A stretch of 64,000 nt of DNA, from assembly GCA_005223125.1 (NCBI GenBank), contig NJBH01000020.1, positions 1 through 64,000 of the forward strand. Reading direction: 5' to 3'. Below the pieces are notes generated by a model. The model worked only from the letters and a program-made list of their open reading frames with translations, searched no databases and was not told the DNA's origin. This document shows positions 37,101-44,137 of this stretch, piece by piece. The DNA is from Promethearchaeota archaeon Loki_b32 (GTDB lineage Archaea; Asgardarchaeota; Lokiarchaeia; Sigyniarchaeales; SOKP01). A program made the position numbers and the translations under genes. Each line of letters starts with the position of its first letter. Within the stretch, counting starts at the first letter, position 1.

Positions 37101-37903
37101 TTAGCCTTATTTTAGGTTCAATAATTCTCTTAAATGAAAAAGATCTCAAAATTGCTAAAGAAACATTTGAGAAACATGTAGAAGAAAATAAATCTGATTT
37201 AGAATCTCTTCCAGAAATTCAAATTATGAAATATTTTTTCCCTGCAGTTAGAAAGGATGAAAAATCAGTAGTTAAATTAATAATCAATTCACTTGTAGAA
37301 AAGTTAGTATTATTTGAACCAGAAATTAAGTCGTTAAAAATAATCTTAGGGGAAGAAGTCTCAGAAGAAGAAGAAATTAGAGAAATGCTATCTCGAGAAG
37401 AATATGGAAAATTATCTAAATTAAGAGTAGAATATGATCAAATATATGGTAAACTCCAAGCTAAAGTAGTAGATGCTAAAAGAGATAAAGAACGTATTTT
37501 AAAAAGAAGGACTCCCATGAAAAGAAGATACTATTTGCCCATATTAGAATTGTTAGAAATCAAAAATTTTAAAAATGCAGGAGAAAAATATTTAGAATTA
37601 GCATTTACTCTTACTAGAAGGAACGATCTTGAAACTAGCTCTTTAATGATGCTCTTACATGGTTTAACTTTTTTAAAGTCAGGAGAACCTTTAAAATCAA
37701 TTAAGAATAATCTAAATAATTATTTAAATAGTTTAGGAGTTAATAAAAAATTAGTTGAGGAAACATTTTATATTATGTTAATCTTGTTTCTGATTGAAGT
37801 AAAAATATATAATTTTGATAAATATTTACACAAAATTAAGGAAATGCTAGAAATACTTCCACTATTTGAAGAAGAGAGAGTACTAATCGAAATTGAAGAA
37901 TAA
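34166..37903 (+). CDS. Giant TPR-like protein with degenerate GTPase-like N-terminus
   Basis: The product has 1245 residues. The first about 130 residues follow a Ras-like strand/helix order (FYFRTLILGADPN, then MVDGIIYFLNP, then DIPTIIIFYDQNG). However, there is no P-loop Lys-Ser and no NKxD, so it is probably a non-binding pseudo-GTPase. Residues about 170-420 and 760-1220 contain TPR or alpha-SNAP-like helical pairs (ANIYFNNKNYYYAAQAIRK, FFNKNEYERAARNYERVAQW). A long charged coil separates them. It probably scaffolds protein complexes, perhaps in membrane traffic or GTPase signalling, which fits the Asgard setting. TFB is convergent on the far side. Confidence 0.75.
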   Translation: MSTFYFRTLILGADPNTIHFYISRAFGEAGEDHETYFKWYKETKVLDDICDLEIDAITSISADLDEIIPMVDGIIYFLNPTIQEESELFEMILPDIFSVKRDIPTIIIFYDQNGILPLSINDLLTHIWVNFPSLEAFANLPPKDFHQALQSLCLAMINGDTPLNIENAWMRFPIFIQMANIYFNNKNYYYAAQAIRKTALIADIYNKEEFFIISEQAAYLYSKINLYLEASKILEKVDRKKSINFKKLYADAIIREGNLFFNKNEYERAARNYERVAQWSSIELLERTFIHEAFRLAINSWISACRVEDAFRILQSLHHKGVIVLLKEFSDKIGAAADYLVSINSFELAKEQLYRAVNRYQREDLFEELKDLTSKLVDVLIILFKQQINDQKNHAAKNTFDEIENLWDSYKVKKINLDSTLEELIDHFFEANNFRMATILIDKLNSRKLKQQISKIRDELEDKYNALKKKEVEDYINKGIDILRDFFVAEIDIIAEINTQEINKANELAKQNKYLKAAKLLKNQADYLKRIGKEDIKDQILTKSLDILLNGLEFENFFLFFNELSFDMKTKYLTRIFPKYFQNLQELRKSEDFKRNEKIFESSNRIYRNQMLYDQSKEITLIFIKVIKQEALRILEIEENLSGISKATILEKNALNIKSAYLDKEENIKIKYNKIYKKIAEIYIELDDLHLAHIYNDKIEKAGYKIEIHKKIEKLEAEKSKIRSEKAKETRDGEVLREQRSIMENKAREAKLDRKNELRERKGLRRAYFENGLIHLKNQEFDQALKLYKETTNRLNRIKKYNIAGVSLAVASLILMKEEKFKEIKQLLLETKKPLSGMAKLFSETFAVTLLEYIIGLKNIQDDLNFRLALPFFEVLPLFEEELILLYEIKGEEYQKEEKPEKTLEMYAKQRDVERHIKKLAESIEKELHHVKKREAIQNQYWRLILDDISKGKMTNASISYLETVPKLIKEGYTRLAAVSLILGSIILLNEKDLKIAKETFEKHVEENKSDLESLPEIQIMKYFFPAVRKDEKSVVKLIINSLVEKLVLFEPEIKSLKIILGEEVSEEEEIREMLSREEYGKLSKLRVEYDQIYGKLQAKVVDAKRDKERILKRRTPMKRRYYLPILELLEIKNFKNAGEKYLELAFTLTRRNDLETSSLMMLLHGLTFLKSGEPLKSIKNNLNNYLNSLGVNKKLVEETFYIMLILFLIEVKIYNFDKYLHKIKEMLEILPLFEEERVLIEIEE

Positions 37904-37920
37904 AAAGCTTTTTTTATTTT
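37902..37920. terminator. Candidate bidirectional terminator
   Basis: AAAAAGCTTTTT is a perfect 12-bp palindrome followed by a T-rich tract. It overlaps the stop of the TPR gene and lies just before the convergent tfb stop, a typical place for a terminator acting on both strands. Confidence 0.4.
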
Positions 37921-37923
37921 TTG

Positions 37924-38835
37924 TTAATCAACCATATTCGCATATCTTTGTAAATCTTTGACACGCATTCTCAATGTAACTTCGGTAACACGGGCTAATT
38001 TACTTATTTCTTTTTGAGTCCGGTTTTCATTGCAGATCTTTGAACCAATATAAATAGCTGCTGCTGCTATTCCTTTAGGATCTTTTCCAGCAGAATTGAA
38101 CCCACTTTCTCTCGCTTTTTTTATAATTTTAACAGCTATATTGCGGCATTTCATGGAAAGTTTTAGTTCTTCGTTAAATTTGTCCACATAGCGCTCACTA
38201 GTGAAGTGTTGTACTCTCATGTTTAATTTGGGTAAAATTTCCATTAAAATAAGTCTATAAGCTTTTATAACTTTTTTCTTAGGAATTTGTGCAACCTTAG
38301 TGATTTCTTCAGCAGTTCTAGGTATACCATGAACTCTTAAAGCAGCAAAGATCGAAGCGGATAATAACGTATCGATACTACGACCCATAGTTAGCTTTTT
38401 TTTTACAGTTTGAGTGTAAATTCGAAGTGCATCTTCTGCTACAGGATCTGGAATTCCTAATCTCTTTTGTAAACGCTGTAAATTAGGTAATGCAATCCAT
38501 AAATTTCTTTCATAACTAGTTGTTAAAGATCTATGAATTTTTGCTAATCGGTTGAATTTTGATTTATATTTTGGACTTAACAGTGTACCCCTCGCATCTC
38601 GAGATCCTCTAATAATTGTTCTAGGCCCAATAGGACTATATACTCTCTCGTTACTCTTCCTTTTTTGAATTTCTTCTTGAGTAAAAGCTCTACGAGGACT
38701 ATCGTCAAGAATACGTGAATATACAAATCCACAATTCAGGCAAACATAAAAACCATCTTCTTGAGATACCTTTGGCGAGTCACAGCACGAAGCTTCGTCT
38801 TCTATCTCATCAAAAAATTCATTTTCATCAGGCAT
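37924..38835 (-). CDS. tfb: Transcription initiation factor TFB (TFIIB)
   Basis: The product has 303 residues. The N-terminal zinc ribbon is formed by SCCDSP and VCLNCGFV (two pairs of ligands). The B-reader region follows (DDSPRRAFTQEEIQKRK, then GPRTII). Two cyclin-fold repeats occupy about 100-300, with the recognition segment TQKEISKLARVTEVTLRMRV near the end. It recruits RNA polymerase to TBP-TATA promoters. Genome copy number is unknown. A 23-codon frame that resembles its first residues lies just upstream (38855-38926). The ATG at 38835 has a weak GGA site. Confidence 0.95.
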   Translation of the reverse strand: MPDENEFFDEIEDEASCCDSPKVSQEDGFYVCLNCGFVYSRILDDSPRRAFTQEEIQKRKSNERVYSPIGPRTIIRGSRDARGTLLSPKYKSKFNRLAKIHRSLTTSYERNLWIALPNLQRLQKRLGIPDPVAEDALRIYTQTVKKKLTMGRSIDTLLSASIFAALRVHGIPRTAEEITKVAQIPKKKVIKAYRLILMEILPKLNMRVQHFTSERYVDKFNEELKLSMKCRNIAVKIIKKARESGFNSAGKDPKGIAAAAIYIGSKICNENRTQKEISKLARVTEVTLRMRVKDLQRYANMVD

Positions 38836-38854
38836 GATTTCCTAATCTTTATCC

Positions 38855-38926
38855 TTAATCACAACAAGAGGGTCCTTCCTCAGCACTATCATCAAAAAAA
38901 TCATCATCTTCATAGTGAGCTGGCAT
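38855..38926 (-). other. 23-codon ORF resembling the TFB N-terminus
   Basis: On the minus strand, 19 bases before the tfb start, an ATG-to-TAA frame of 24 codons reads MPAHYEDDDFFDDSAEEG then PSCCD. TFB starts MPDENEFFDEIEDEASCCDSP. The match (MP, FFD, acidic run, SCCD) is too close to be chance, and the frame is not in register with tfb. It could be a relic of a partial duplication or a leader peptide that controls tfb translation. Confidence 0.5.
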
Positions 38927-39140
38927 GGTTTTTAAACTGCTAAATGATACTAATTGAATTTTGAAATTTTTTCCTTTGAATTACATAAATTAATAAATAT
39001 ATAAGTTTGATTAATTTTCAATTAACTTGTGAAAATTTAAATCTTAATCTTTTTAACTAGTATCTTAAAAGTTTCATAATTAATAATAAAAATTAAATCA
39101 ACAATCAACCTATTAATAATAAAGAACAATCGATGATTCT

Positions 39141-40376
39141 ATGTCTTCAGATACTTCTAGTTTTATTAAAGTCTTTACAAAATTTTTGGATCCAGATTCT
39201 ACAAAAATAGATAAATTACATAAAATAGATGATGTTTTAAAATTACCTGTTCACTCATATAAATTTATTGACAAAGAAGAAGCAACAATAATGAAGCAAC
39301 TTTTAGAAGTTTCAAATATTCGAGATGCTTCCAAGTTAAATAAAGAAAATCCTTTTGAAACTCTAACTGAAATTGAAGAAACTGATGAATCTATCGAATT
39401 AGCAGTAAAACTACAAAAAAAACTTGAGGAACTCAAAGCAAAATACCCAAATTTAGAAAAGAAACTAAAGAAAACGATTACAATTAGCTCACTTATAGCG
39501 AGTGTAAAAGAAGAAAAAGAGGGTTTTGAAGCAGAAGCGCAGAAGGTTTTGGTAGCGGGCCTTGATTATGCAGGAAAAACGGCAATACTATCGAAATTTG
39601 GGGGACGGTTGGGAATAAGCGATATGATTTCGACACATCCAACTAAAGGTGTTGTTCGAATGAAATTTGGCAGTAAGAAATTAAGCTTATTTATTTGGGA
39701 TTTAGGTGGTCAGAAAGAATATAGGCAAAGATACTTAAATAACCCAGAACAATATTTCATTCAACTTGATTTGCTAATTTATGTAATTGATGTACAAGAT
39801 CCAGAAAGATTTGATGAATCTCTCGATTACTTTGAGAAAATTGTCGATTCATTAATTTTTTTAGAAGAGTCGCCCTTTATATTAATTTTTATTCACAAAT
39901 ATGATCCTGACTTGAAAAATGACCCTAAAATTCTCTTAAATATTGAGCTTTTAAAGGATAGTTTTAATGAACTATTAAAAAGTAAGAATTATGATTTTAA
40001 AATTGAAACTTATCTAACATCAATATACTCATTGATTTCACGAGAGCCACAATTCGCAAAATATATAAAGAATCTCATGAATACCAGTTATTCTCTTTCT
40101 GATCCAACCGTAAGAAAAGTTGAAGGACTCGGCAAAACATTAGAAGAAACTCTTAATGCTGTTATTCGTTTATCTGAAAGTCTTTCTACACAACTCAACG
40201 AAATTGATAATCGTCTTAGGGCTATAGAGTCAGGAGCATTCCAAGTAGCCCAAAGTGGAATTCCCATTGAAATTGCAAATCCAAATCAACCTGGTGCTAG
40301 ACCTGAGAATGCAAGATTAAATGTCCTCAATGAGTTAAAAGATTTATTCAGTAAGAAGAGAAGATTAGATCTTTAA
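39141..40376 (+). CDS. Arf/Rag-like GTPase with extra N- and C-terminal domains
   Basis: The product has 411 residues. The GTPase core is at about 130-310: VLVAGLDYAGKTAILSKF (P-loop of Arf type), WDLGGQKEYRQRY (G3 with Gln), and FIHKYDPDL in place of NKxD, where Rag/Gtr GTPases also have HKxD. The N-terminal about 125 residues are helical. The C-terminus has a coiled coil (TLEETLNAVIRLSESLSTQL) and a Pro-rich tail. In eukaryotes Rag GTPases work with roadblock proteins; two roadblock genes occur elsewhere in this window. The ATG follows a 305-bp AT-rich upstream region shared with divergent tfb, in which only the mini-ORF is seen. Confidence 0.88.
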   Translation: MSSDTSSFIKVFTKFLDPDSTKIDKLHKIDDVLKLPVHSYKFIDKEEATIMKQLLEVSNIRDASKLNKENPFETLTEIEETDESIELAVKLQKKLEELKAKYPNLEKKLKKTITISSLIASVKEEKEGFEAEAQKVLVAGLDYAGKTAILSKFGGRLGISDMISTHPTKGVVRMKFGSKKLSLFIWDLGGQKEYRQRYLNNPEQYFIQLDLLIYVIDVQDPERFDESLDYFEKIVDSLIFLEESPFILIFIHKYDPDLKNDPKILLNIELLKDSFNELLKSKNYDFKIETYLTSIYSLISREPQFAKYIKNLMNTSYSLSDPTVRKVEGLGKTLEETLNAVIRLSESLSTQLNEIDNRLRAIESGAFQVAQSGIPIEIANPNQPGARPENARLNVLNELKDLFSKKRRLDL

Positions 40377-40387
40377 ATTTATTTCTA

Positions 40388-41107
40388 CTATTCTTTTTTA
40401 ACAAAATCTTTAATTGTTTTAATAAGTGCGAGTAAAAAAATTATAAAAAATATAGATAAGGTGAGTAATAAATACCCTATACTATTGACTAGCATTGAAT
40501 TTAGTTGTCGATATTGAATTTGATATATTGAAACTTGTTCTAAGTAAGATAACAAATTAAACATAAGTGGGCCAATAAGATAAAGAGTAAGTAGGAATCC
40601 TACTCCTCCAAATATGCCCCCAAATATGACATCTGTAGGGTAATGCACACCAAGCTGAATCCTTGAAAATGAAACTATGATCGCACCTATTAAAAATAAG
40701 ATTGTTATAATTGGTGAGTTTAAAAAAAATAATCCAATCAATAACCCATTAGACACAACATTATAGCTATGCCAAGAAGGAAAACTTCTTGAAGTTGGTT
40801 TTCGTCCAAAAACAATAATTTTAATCATTTCATGTCTTTCGAATGGTCTATCTCTTTTTACAGCTTGTTTTATTGCCAAAATAAGCATTACTCCAGTAAG
40901 AAATGTAGCAGAGAAAAAAGAGAGTAAAAATGGATCATACCAAATTAATAAATAAAAAGCCATTAAACAAAGCCATAAAGTTTCTCTTCCAAAAAAAGAA
41001 AATACTTTTAATATAAATGTTGTGAATTTACCTCCTAATCCATTGTATTTTAAAATAATTTTCTGGTCCCACTGATCAACCAAATTTGAAAATTCTTTAA
41101 ATTCCAT
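40388..41107 (-). CDS. PAP2-type membrane phosphatase
   Basis: The product has 239 residues with about six transmembrane helices. The three PAP2 motifs are present: KQAVKRDRPF (Kx6RP), SFPSWHS (PSxH), and SRIQLGVHYPTD (SRx5HxxxD). It dephosphorylates lipid or isoprenoid (pyro)phosphates at the membrane, for example in polyprenyl carrier recycling. It is 22 bp downstream of the PHP phosphatase gene on the same strand, and the two are probably co-transcribed. Confidence 0.92.
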   Translation of the reverse strand: MEFKEFSNLVDQWDQKIILKYNGLGGKFTTFILKVFSFFGRETLWLCLMAFYLLIWYDPFLLSFFSATFLTGVMLILAIKQAVKRDRPFERHEMIKIIVFGRKPTSRSFPSWHSYNVVSNGLLIGLFFLNSPIITILFLIGAIIVSFSRIQLGVHYPTDVIFGGIFGGVGFLLTLYLIGPLMFNLLSYLEQVSIYQIQYRQLNSMLVNSIGYLLLTLSIFFIIFLLALIKTIKDFVKKE

Positions 41108-41129
41108 AATAAATAAGGTATAATCTATT

Positions 41130-41924
41130 TTAAATAGTATTTAAGAATAAATAAGTCTCTATTACTTTCGAGATTTGATTTTCAAAATAATCTAAAGAAT
41201 GTGAATCAGATCCTACGAAAAAGCTTGCTCCTTCACTCTTTAATTGTTTGACAACATTCTTGGAAGGAAAGGTTCTTTTTATAGGAAATTTTAATCCCGA
41301 TAAGTTTATTTCTATTTTTAACTTATTTTTTATACATAAACGACCTAAATCTATAACGCGATCATCTGATACGTCGCTATCCTCTGTAGGCTCAAATTCA
41401 TTATTATTAATATAACGAAAGATAGTATCAATATGACAGATATTTTTGAAAATTTGTGAGTTAATCATTTTTGTACTTACTTTAAAATAATCATCTATTA
41501 TTTGTTTCATTGGTATTTTTTCTAAAAATCTTGATAAACCATTTTTTGTTGTAATAGGATATCCAATAATCCACTCATGAATAGATCCTCCAATAAAATC
41601 TAATTCCTTCTTATAATCATCCATAAATTCCATTAATTGAATCTCTTTATCCTCATAGTATTCAACTTCTAATCCACTCAGAATGAAATCGTATGTTTCC
41701 TTAAATGTATCAATTTCCTCAAGATAATCATCAATTCCGCTATTATAAAATGGATTAGTTTTATCATTTTCTACATAATAGAGTTCATAGTGATCAAGGA
41801 AACAGATGTTAATTTGTTGTTCTTCAGCGATTAGGATATAATCTTCAAAAGAAGGTCCATCTTCTGCCACATCAGAACTCCAGCCTCTCGTATGTAAATG
41901 GAAATCAGTCAGACTAAACTTCAT
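41130..41924 (-). CDS. PHP-domain phosphoesterase (histidinol phosphatase-like)
   Basis: The product has 264 residues. The PHP signature begins with FHLHTRGWSSD (HxH metal ligands). Later ligands are in LDHYELYY, LSGLEVEYYE, GSIHEWI and SDSHSLD near the end. The arrangement resembles HisK-type histidinol phosphatases but may act on another phosphoester. No other histidine genes are nearby. The PAP2 gene follows at once. Confidence 0.85.
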   Translation of the reverse strand: MKFSLTDFHLHTRGWSSDVAEDGPSFEDYILIAEEQQINICFLDHYELYYVENDKTNPFYNSGIDDYLEEIDTFKETYDFILSGLEVEYYEDKEIQLMEFMDDYKKELDFIGGSIHEWIIGYPITTKNGLSRFLEKIPMKQIIDDYFKVSTKMINSQIFKNICHIDTIFRYINNNEFEPTEDSDVSDDRVIDLGRLCIKNKLKIEINLSGLKFPIKRTFPSKNVVKQLKSEGASFFVGSDSHSLDYFENQISKVIETYLFLNTI

Positions 41925-42017
41925 AGAATAACAAGATAAATAATTAAAGAAGTAAAATAAAAATATGGAAAAATCAACTATTTGAATCTTCTTTATTAAA
42001 AAATACCCGATTAATTA

Positions 42018-43910
42018 TTAACGAGAGGCATCTTCTCGGTCGAAGAACACTCTATAAAATAACTCTTTTCCGTTAATATCTTCTGGAGGTGTTATTTTTG
42101 TATAACCACCTTTATGGATAACACGAATTGTGCCCTTGTTTTGAATATGAATATTACCATAAAATCCTTTTATGCCTTTTTCTTTAGCGATAATAATTAT
42201 ATGTTGGTAAAGAAAAGTCCCAATTCCTTTACCCCTATAATCTTCCCTAACTAAGAAACTATATTCCGCCATATTCATTTTAGGGTTTAAATAATATGTT
42301 GCACTTCCGACCATTTCTTCTTTACTGATTTCCCCAATAAATGCCCCTAGTGAGAAAACGTTATCATAATCAATATTTACTTCACTTTGGGTTTTTGAGT
42401 GTGTGAATTCTTTTCTAAGCTCAAAAAATCGTAAATACCTATCCCTTTCATTTAATGAATAATATAATTCTTTAAGTGCTTGTTCGTCTGTTGTTTTAAC
42501 AGGGCGAATATTAATTTTTTCTTTATCTATTGTTGTGTAAATTGTTTCATATTCTGAAGGGTATAAACAAATTCGACCATTCTCATCACAAGGAAGCATC
42601 TGATCAGAAAATACATAATTTAATTTTTTAGCTTCATCTAATAATGATTGTCGGAATTTTGGGTGTGCTATACAAATCAATTCAAGTACTCTTTCACGAA
42701 TAGTTTTACCATGAAGGTAAGCTACCCCCCATTCAGTCACAACATAGTGAACATCACCGCGAGATAACAATATTCCCGCTCCTTCATCTAAATGAGGGAC
42801 TATACGTGATTTTTCACCATCTCTTGATGTAGAAGGTATTATTATAATTGGTTTTCCTCCTTTAGAAAACGCAGCACCTCTCATAAAATCAATGGTCTCT
42901 CCTAATCCCGAATAAAAACTATAACCCTCAGTTGCGGCATTTACCTGTCCGGTTAAATCAATTTGCCTGGCAGAATTAATAGACACCATTTTTTTATTCA
43001 TTCCAATATTTATTGGGTTACAAACATAATCAGATGGATGAAATTCTATAAATGGATTATTATCAACAAATTTATATAATTTATTGGTTCCTAACGCAAA
43101 GCTTGTAAGAATTTTTTCAGGACGGTAATTTTTTTTTCTACAAGTTAGAATACCCCCCTCAATAAGGGGGATTATATTATCTGTAATATAATGAGAATGC
43201 ATTCCAAGATCTTTTTTATCCTCAAGAAATTTTAATACAACGTTTGGTAAATCACCAAAACCTACATGAATTGTAGATTTATTTTCTATCAAGTTCACTA
43301 AATTTCTTCCAATTCTTTCAGCAATTTCGTCAGGTTCATCGAATATAAATTCTAATAACGGTGTATCATTATAGACGAAAAAATCAATTTCTTTCATATG
43401 TATAAAACTGTTTCCTAAAGTTCTTGGCATTTGAGGATTAATTTCAGCAATAGTAATATAAGATGATTGAGCAATTGGTTTTGCAATATCTATATTAATC
43501 CCTAAAGAACAAAATCCATAAGGATCAGGTGGAGTAACTTGAATAAGTGCAACGTCAATATGTTTTCTACCAGATAAAAATAATGATGGAATTTCACTAG
43601 TGAATATTGGAGTGTAATCCGCTTGACCTTTGTTGATTTCCTCTCGAAGTGTTCTTCCAATAAAAAATGCATTATGTCTGAATAGATCCTCAGCTTTATC
43701 TTCGAAATATTTTTCCGGCCCTATTGTTAAGAAGTGAAGAATTTCTGTATCAATTAATTTTTCAGATTGTTTTGTTAGCTCAGAAGTTAATAATTGCGGT
43801 TCAGAGCACCCAGAATCTATAAATACTCTATTACCTGGTATTATCTTATTTATCGCAGCTTGTACCGTAATTTCTTTATCTTTCCACTTTTCTCTCCATC
43901 CTTCACTCAT
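42018..43910 (-). CDS. Acetyl-CoA hydrolase/CoA-transferase fused to a GNAT acetyltransferase
   Basis: The product has 630 residues from the ATG at 43910; TTG at 43928 and GTG at 43925 are possible alternatives. Residues about 15-450 are the CoA-transferase family I type: the active-site region GQVNAATEGYSFYSG carries the Glu nucleophile, and DFMRGAAFSKGGKPIIIIPS is strongly conserved. Residues about 470-620 are a GNAT domain (VREDYRGKGIGTFLYQHI is the acetyl-CoA loop). The same fusion is known in bacteria. It moves CoA between acetate and other acids, and the GNAT part may acetylate enzymes. It is divergent from acetyl-CoA synthetase, so the two probably share control. Confidence 0.92.
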   Translation of the reverse strand: MSEGWREKWKDKEITVQAAINKIIPGNRVFIDSGCSEPQLLTSELTKQSEKLIDTEILHFLTIGPEKYFEDKAEDLFRHNAFFIGRTLREEINKGQADYTPIFTSEIPSLFLSGRKHIDVALIQVTPPDPYGFCSLGINIDIAKPIAQSSYITIAEINPQMPRTLGNSFIHMKEIDFFVYNDTPLLEFIFDEPDEIAERIGRNLVNLIENKSTIHVGFGDLPNVVLKFLEDKKDLGMHSHYITDNIIPLIEGGILTCRKKNYRPEKILTSFALGTNKLYKFVDNNPFIEFHPSDYVCNPINIGMNKKMVSINSARQIDLTGQVNAATEGYSFYSGLGETIDFMRGAAFSKGGKPIIIIPSTSRDGEKSRIVPHLDEGAGILLSRGDVHYVVTEWGVAYLHGKTIRERVLELICIAHPKFRQSLLDEAKKLNYVFSDQMLPCDENGRICLYPSEYETIYTTIDKEKINIRPVKTTDEQALKELYYSLNERDRYLRFFELRKEFTHSKTQSEVNIDYDNVFSLGAFIGEISKEEMVGSATYYLNPKMNMAEYSFLVREDYRGKGIGTFLYQHIIIIAKEKGIKGFYGNIHIQNKGTIRVIHKGGYTKITPPEDINGKELFYRVFFDREDASR

Positions 43911-44092
43911 AAATTCAGAGTTCACCAATCCTTTTCTCTAAATTATTATTTTTTTTAAATATAAATATAATCTCTGGTCTTTTTATTAATTGTATTCTCA
44001 TCAATATAATGTTTTTGAAATTATAAATAAAATGTTTAAATTTTATATCCCTTTTTTTTGAATTAGAATATTAAAAAAAACCAAAAATATAG

Positions 44093-44102
44093 TTTTATAA
44101 AA
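44093..44102 (+). promoter_or_regulatory. Candidate TATA box of acs
   Basis: TTTTATAAAA lies 36-45 bases before the acs ATG, the usual archaeal placement for a short leader. The 209-227-bp region between the divergent genes probably holds both promoters. Confidence 0.35.
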
Positions 44103-44137
44103 ATCTAATTTTAAGAAATTCAAAACTGTGAAACAAA

